From: Ruminococcaceae bacterium UBA7127 | Lineage (GTDB): Bacteria; Bacillota; Clostridia; Oscillospirales; Acutalibacteraceae | Direction: 5' to 3' | Assembly: GCA_002493005.1 (NCBI GenBank) | Contig: DKXL01000021.1 | Coordinates: 1-64,000 of the forward strand | Length of the DNA stretch: 64,000 nucleotides | Shown here: positions 61,241-64,000 of the stretch, piece by piece | Numbering within the stretch: position 1 is the stretch's first letter | How the letters are laid out: each line of letters opens with the position of its first letter | Position numbers and translations under genes: made by a program | The notes under the pieces: model-generated | Told to the model about the DNA's origin: nothing | Databases searched by the model: none | The model's input: only the letters and a program-made list of their open reading frames with translations

Positions 61241-62416
61241 TTATCCTGACTTTTTCAATTTGTCAATAGTTTCATCCAGTTTTTTTGCAGCATTGATTTG
61301 CGCCGAATCATACGAATGCGAATATACCTGCAATGTCAACGCAACATCAGCGTGTCCAAGATTGTGCTGTACTGTTTTAGGATTTTCGCCTTGCTCTATA
61401 AGAACGGAAGCATATGTGTGCCTTAAACCGTGAAATTTCAAGTATCTTATTTCATCCTTATGCCTTTTCATAAATCTGGCATAATTATTTGAAATTCCCT
61501 GCGGAGAAAAAGGCTCTCCATTTGGCTTTGAAACTACATATCTTTTATCTTTAAACTTCTCTCCATATTTGAGTTTATTGACTAAATAGCGATATTGGTA
61601 CTCTTTCAAGATGCTGATTAGCTTATCAGGTACATAAATTTTTCGTATTCCTGCATCGGTTTTAGGTGATTTTATGTACTCTTCACCTTGCAAAACAATT
61701 CTGCTCTCGTGAATATAAATATAGCTTTCATCAAAATTCACATCATCCCACTTTAAAGCCGCCATTTCTCCTCTTCTGATACCGCTTAATAGTGCGAGAT
61801 TTAGTATCAATTTAATATCTGGATTGCTGTCCGTATCTGCTAAATTTAAAAGCAAATTAAATTCTTCAAGATTGTATGCCTCAACAGGCTTTTTTCGTTG
61901 TTTTGGTTTTATAATATCTACTGTAGGATTACTTCCTTTAGGAATTATGTTTAACTGAATGGCTGTTTTAAACAATACATTTAGTAGCATAATGTAATTT
62001 TTCAGAGATTTGGGAGATACCTGCTTACTTAAAAAATTCACATATTCCTGAATATGCCTTGATGTTATTTTCCTTAATTCTACATTACCAAAATACTTTT
62101 TTAGTCCGTGCGGTTTACTGTTATTGTAAGCACTTTTATATCCTGCCAATGTTGATGGACTTAGAAACTGTGTATAGGTTTCAAAGTACATATCAGTAAA
62201 CTGTACAAATGTTAAATTGTAGTCAGTTGACAGTCTGTTCCCACGAGCGTATTCAAGTTCTTTTTCCGCTAAAAACTGTTTTACTAAAGACAAATTAGTC
62301 CCAACAGGAAATGTTTTGCTTGTTCTTCGTCGTTTTCCGTCAAGAAAAGGCGGCAAATCATATACAGCCTTGTAATGTGTGCCTTTGCTGTTAGTTACTT
62401 TTATAATACTTGACAT
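61241..62416 (-). CDS. int: Tyrosine integrase
   Basis: A 391-residue phage/ICE-type site-specific recombinase. It has an arm-type N-terminal domain (about 1-60), a SAM-like core-binding domain (about 68-165) and the catalytic domain with Arg214 (SGIRRGE), Lys252, His329-x-x-Arg332 (HGLRH), His355 (LGHAD) and Tyr365 (QVYSH); all are present, so it should be active. The stop lies 168 bp from the tRNA-end copy at 61049-61073, which is probably its attachment site. Confidence 0.94.
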   Translation of the reverse strand: MSSIIKVTNSKGTHYKAVYDLPPFLDGKRRRTSKTFPVGTNLSLVKQFLAEKELEYARGNRLSTDYNLTFVQFTDMYFETYTQFLSPSTLAGYKSAYNNSKPHGLKKYFGNVELRKITSRHIQEYVNFLSKQVSPKSLKNYIMLLNVLFKTAIQLNIIPKGSNPTVDIIKPKQRKKPVEAYNLEEFNLLLNLADTDSNPDIKLILNLALLSGIRRGEMAALKWDDVNFDESYIYIHESRIVLQGEEYIKSPKTDAGIRKIYVPDKLISILKEYQYRYLVNKLKYGEKFKDKRYVVSKPNGEPFSPQGISNNYARFMKRHKDEIRYLKFHGLRHTYASVLIEQGENPKTVQHNLGHADVALTLQVYSHSYDSAQINAAKKLDETIDKLKKSG

Positions 62417-62474
62417 TTAATCATCCTTTCAAAATACATTCAAAATAATAATATATTTTTATAATTATTAGTAA

Positions 62475-62507
62475 ATCAGATGAGATAGAGAAAATCACCT
62501 CACCTGA
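62475..62507 (-). terminator. Hairpin after the unknown element gene
   Basis: ATCAGATGAG and CTCACCTGAT pair with one G-U; AT-rich sequence follows on the minus strand. It separates the unknown gene from int. Confidence 0.45.
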
Positions 62508-62529
62508 TATATTATGATTCAAAAAATAA

Positions 62530-63336
62530 TTAATTTTTTGATTGTTCAAACATTAGCCTTATCATATCGTCAAGAACATTAATTTCTTTTTCGTTTAGCA
62601 AATGCATTCGTTCAATTTTTGAAAAGATGTTGCCGCTTTTTAATTCAATATTTTTAATGTTAATAATAGCAACACGACCTATTAAAATTTGCAAATCTAA
62701 AGGTTTAAAAAGACTATCAGAAAAGCCGTAAGCTGATTTGGTTTCATTATAGATAGGGTCACTAAAATTCTTTGAAAATTTTATATGCCTTATATCATTA
62801 CTCGTAACTAAAAACTCAATTATATATTCATCCGAAAGTGGTTTATTTGATTTTTTACAGTCAAGAATATATCCTAAATATCCACCAGTTTTAGGGAAAC
62901 CCCAGCCATAATTAAAGTGCATTTCACTGTCATCATTTTCAAGTATTTTATTAATTGTGAGGTAAGCCAAATAATAATTACTTATTGCTTCTTCAGAAAC
63001 ATATAGATAATTGCTCATTTTTTGTTCCTCTTCGGATAAACTGCTGAAATCAAATCCATCTTTTTTGGCTTTATGACTGTACCGTACACCTATTTTTTTC
63101 TTTTCAATTTGCTTTTTGTCATTATTATTTTTTTGATATTGCGTAGTGTTTGTATTCTCGCCGTTTTGAGCATTATTTGTATTTCCTTCTTTAGAAACAG
63201 GAGAATTTTCGGGTAAATGGACTTTTTTATCTTTTTTTAATTCATTTGCTTGTTTCTCAAAATTATTTGGGCTTTTTGTAGAACTATCATTGATATTGAT
63301 TTCTGAATTAAAAATATTTCTTCTTGGAATTGGCAT
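62530..63336 (-). CDS. Unknown element-borne protein with disordered N-terminus
   Basis: A 268-residue protein not recognised. Residues 1-95 are Asn/Lys/Ser/Glu-rich and probably unstructured, ending in a basic patch (KKKIGVRYSHKAKKD). The remainder looks globular and mixed alpha/beta (MHFNYGWGFPKTGGYLGYIL; LQILIGRVAIINIKNIEL) and ends in a helix (EKEINVLDDMIRLMFEQ). No signal peptide or membrane segment. The base composition is more AT-rich than the core genes to the left. It lies between the primase and int, so a DNA-binding or element-maintenance role is conceivable but not shown. Confidence 0.7.
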   Translation of the reverse strand: MPIPRRNIFNSEININDSSTKSPNNFEKQANELKKDKKVHLPENSPVSKEGNTNNAQNGENTNTTQYQKNNNDKKQIEKKKIGVRYSHKAKKDGFDFSSLSEEEQKMSNYLYVSEEAISNYYLAYLTINKILENDDSEMHFNYGWGFPKTGGYLGYILDCKKSNKPLSDEYIIEFLVTSNDIRHIKFSKNFSDPIYNETKSAYGFSDSLFKPLDLQILIGRVAIINIKNIELKSGNIFSKIERMHLLNEKEINVLDDMIRLMFEQSKN

Positions 63337-63370
63337 ATAAATGCTTCCTTTCTTTATAATATTGTAGTTG

Positions 63371-63393
63371 TACCCTTCCTTTTAGGAAGGGTA
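63371..63393. terminator. Hairpin between primase and unknown gene
   Basis: TACCCTTCCT (63371-63380), loop TTT, AGGAAGGGTA (63384-63393). A perfect 10-bp stem with no T-run; it may act as a processing site or weak terminator. Confidence 0.45.
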
Positions 63394-63398
63394 TTAAA

Positions 63399-64000
63399 CT
63401 AATTTAATTCTTTATATGAAATACCTTCTATATATTCATATCCTTTGATTTTTTTAATGCGAAATTGATATTGTTTTTCAGCAAAATAAAATTTTAATAA
63501 TCGCCAAAATTTTTGGCACTGAAGAATCTCATAGCTATTCGCATTGCAATAATTAATATACATATGATAAATGTCACTTTTCTTAATTTGTGCTGTACTA
63601 TCAATAATAAAACACTCTTCAAAAAATACAGCAACTGGATTTAATGATTTTTTATAATTTTCTAAAGCTTTATTACATACTTTGCAATCTGTAAAAACAT
63701 AATTGTTGTGTCTTAATCTCTGCAATCCTTTAATTGCCCAGTGAAAAATCCCAGATAATTCATCATTTAATTTATCAAGAAGATTCACATCAATTTCATC
63801 ACCTATAAAAGTCCTGTTAAACGGAATTATAATTATTTTTCTGAAAAATCCGTAGCTTAAGTCATTTGATTCTGGAAGTTCATTGAATAAAAGCACAAGT
63901 TTAGTATGTAAAGCAACAGATAATGCATCCTTATACTTTCTATTTACTTCAACTGTATCACCAGATACAATAGCCTTAAAAATTTCAGAGTTAATTTTTC
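63399..64000 (-). CDS. P4-family primase/SF3 helicase, C-terminal part (cut by window edge)
   Basis: The reading frame stays open to base 64000, so this is the C-terminal ~200 residues of a larger protein whose start lies outside the window. The segment KAIVSGDTVEVNRKYKD, then LVLLFNELP and FFRKIIIIPFNRTF match the SF3 helicase core of phage/plasmid primases (P4/D5 type), followed by a winged-helix-like C-terminus. A GTG at 63896 could be mistaken for its start. It would replicate the element's DNA. Typical of satellites, integrative plasmids and prophages. Confidence 0.8.
   Translation of the reverse strand, partial: KINSEIFKAIVSGDTVEVNRKYKDALSVALHTKLVLLFNELPESNDLSYGFFRKIIIIPFNRTFIGDEIDVNLLDKLNDELSGIFHWAIKGLQRLRHNNYVFTDCKVCNKALENYKKSLNPVAVFFEECFIIDSTAQIKKSDIYHMYINYCNANSYEILQCQKFWRLLKFYFAEKQYQFRIKKIKGYEYIEGISYKELN

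Noticed and set aside
63399..63896. Treating the primase fragment as a complete 165-residue gene starting at GTG 63896
   Set aside because: The frame stays open upstream to the window edge and encodes conserved SF3 helicase sequence (KAIVSGD) there, so the GTG is internal.
1..64000. CRISPR arrays, rRNA operons, insertion sequences with transposases
   Set aside because: No regularly spaced direct repeats, no rRNA sequence and no transposase-like reading frames were seen.

Overview
The window reads as the chromosome of a low-GC, endospore-forming anaerobic Firmicute, most likely a gut member of the Oscillospiraceae/Ruminococcaceae (Clostridia). The case rests on gene content: spoIVB-spo0A, spoIIR and a complete spoIIIAA-AH operon; AddAB in place of RecBCD; a fused IspH-ribosomal protein S1; DUF1292 and DUF6483 proteins; an N-terminally extended L27 with its Prp protease; and a CIRCE/HrcA-controlled groE operon. 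Species cannot be named from the sequence alone. Nearly all of 1-60.6 kb is ordinary core chromosome. Only about 60.8-64 kb is clearly acquired.

Layout. 0-2.1 kb: SpoIVB signalling protease and Spo0A. 2.2-9.1 kb: AddA/AddB helicase-nuclease, with stop and start codons sharing one base. 9.2-13 kb: SpoIIR, IspE, aminotransferase, Lrp regulator and a tubby-like protein. 13.2-19.1 kb: an envelope polysaccharide region (O-antigen-ligase-like protein, priming sugar transferase, GpsA-like dehydrogenase, GT-C-like membrane protein) with DUF1292 and two apparently unannotated RNA genes: a ~105-nt sRNA on the minus strand and a rod-like RNA with 6S architecture on the plus strand. 19.2-21.2 kb: a compact PqqD-like / S26 peptidase / nucleotidyltransferase trio, the best candidate here for an uncharacterised pathway. 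21.3-23.3 kb: groES-groEL. 23.4-23.8 kb: an intergenic repeat island. 23.8-26.6 kb: an ABC importer. 26.7-32.9 kb: nusB, a TsaD paralogue, xseA and dnaE. 32.9-37.6 kb: spoIIIA operon. 37.7-40.9 kb: a SecD-head-like lipoprotein, LigA and an HD protein. 41-47.5 kb: ispH-rpsA, plsC, cmk, an acyltransferase, a BaiN-type flavoprotein and RpiR. 47.6-49.1 kb: an isolated hisH-hisF pair. 49.1-53.1 kb: SseB-like protein, alpha-amylase lipoprotein and YitT. 53.1-56.3 kb: mini-RNase III, ObgE, DUF6483, L27, Prp and L21 with its leader. 56.3-60.6 kb: FolD, Lgt and two M16 peptidases.

From about 60.8 kb the character changes. Two degenerate copies of a tRNA 3' end (probably tRNA-Leu), each followed on the minus strand by a terminator-like hairpin, lie next to a tyrosine integrase, an AT-rich unknown protein and the C-terminal part of a P4-type SF3 primase/helicase cut by the window edge. 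This looks like one end of an integrated element that continues past base 64000, with a trace of an earlier insertion at the same tRNA.

How the genes work together. Spo0A starts sporulation. SpoIIR carries the forespore signal that activates sigma-E. SpoIIIAA-AH form the forespore-mother cell channel, and SpoIVB triggers sigma-K processing. The remaining genes are housekeeping: isoprenoid precursors (IspE, IspH), phospholipid and envelope synthesis (PlsC, GpsA-like, Lgt), DNA replication and repair (DnaE, LigA, XseA, AddAB), ribosome assembly (ObgE, L21, L27, Prp, MrnC) and protein folding (GroESL). Several start codons were moved to internal positions from Shine-Dalgarno placement and gene junctions; this is stated entry by entry.
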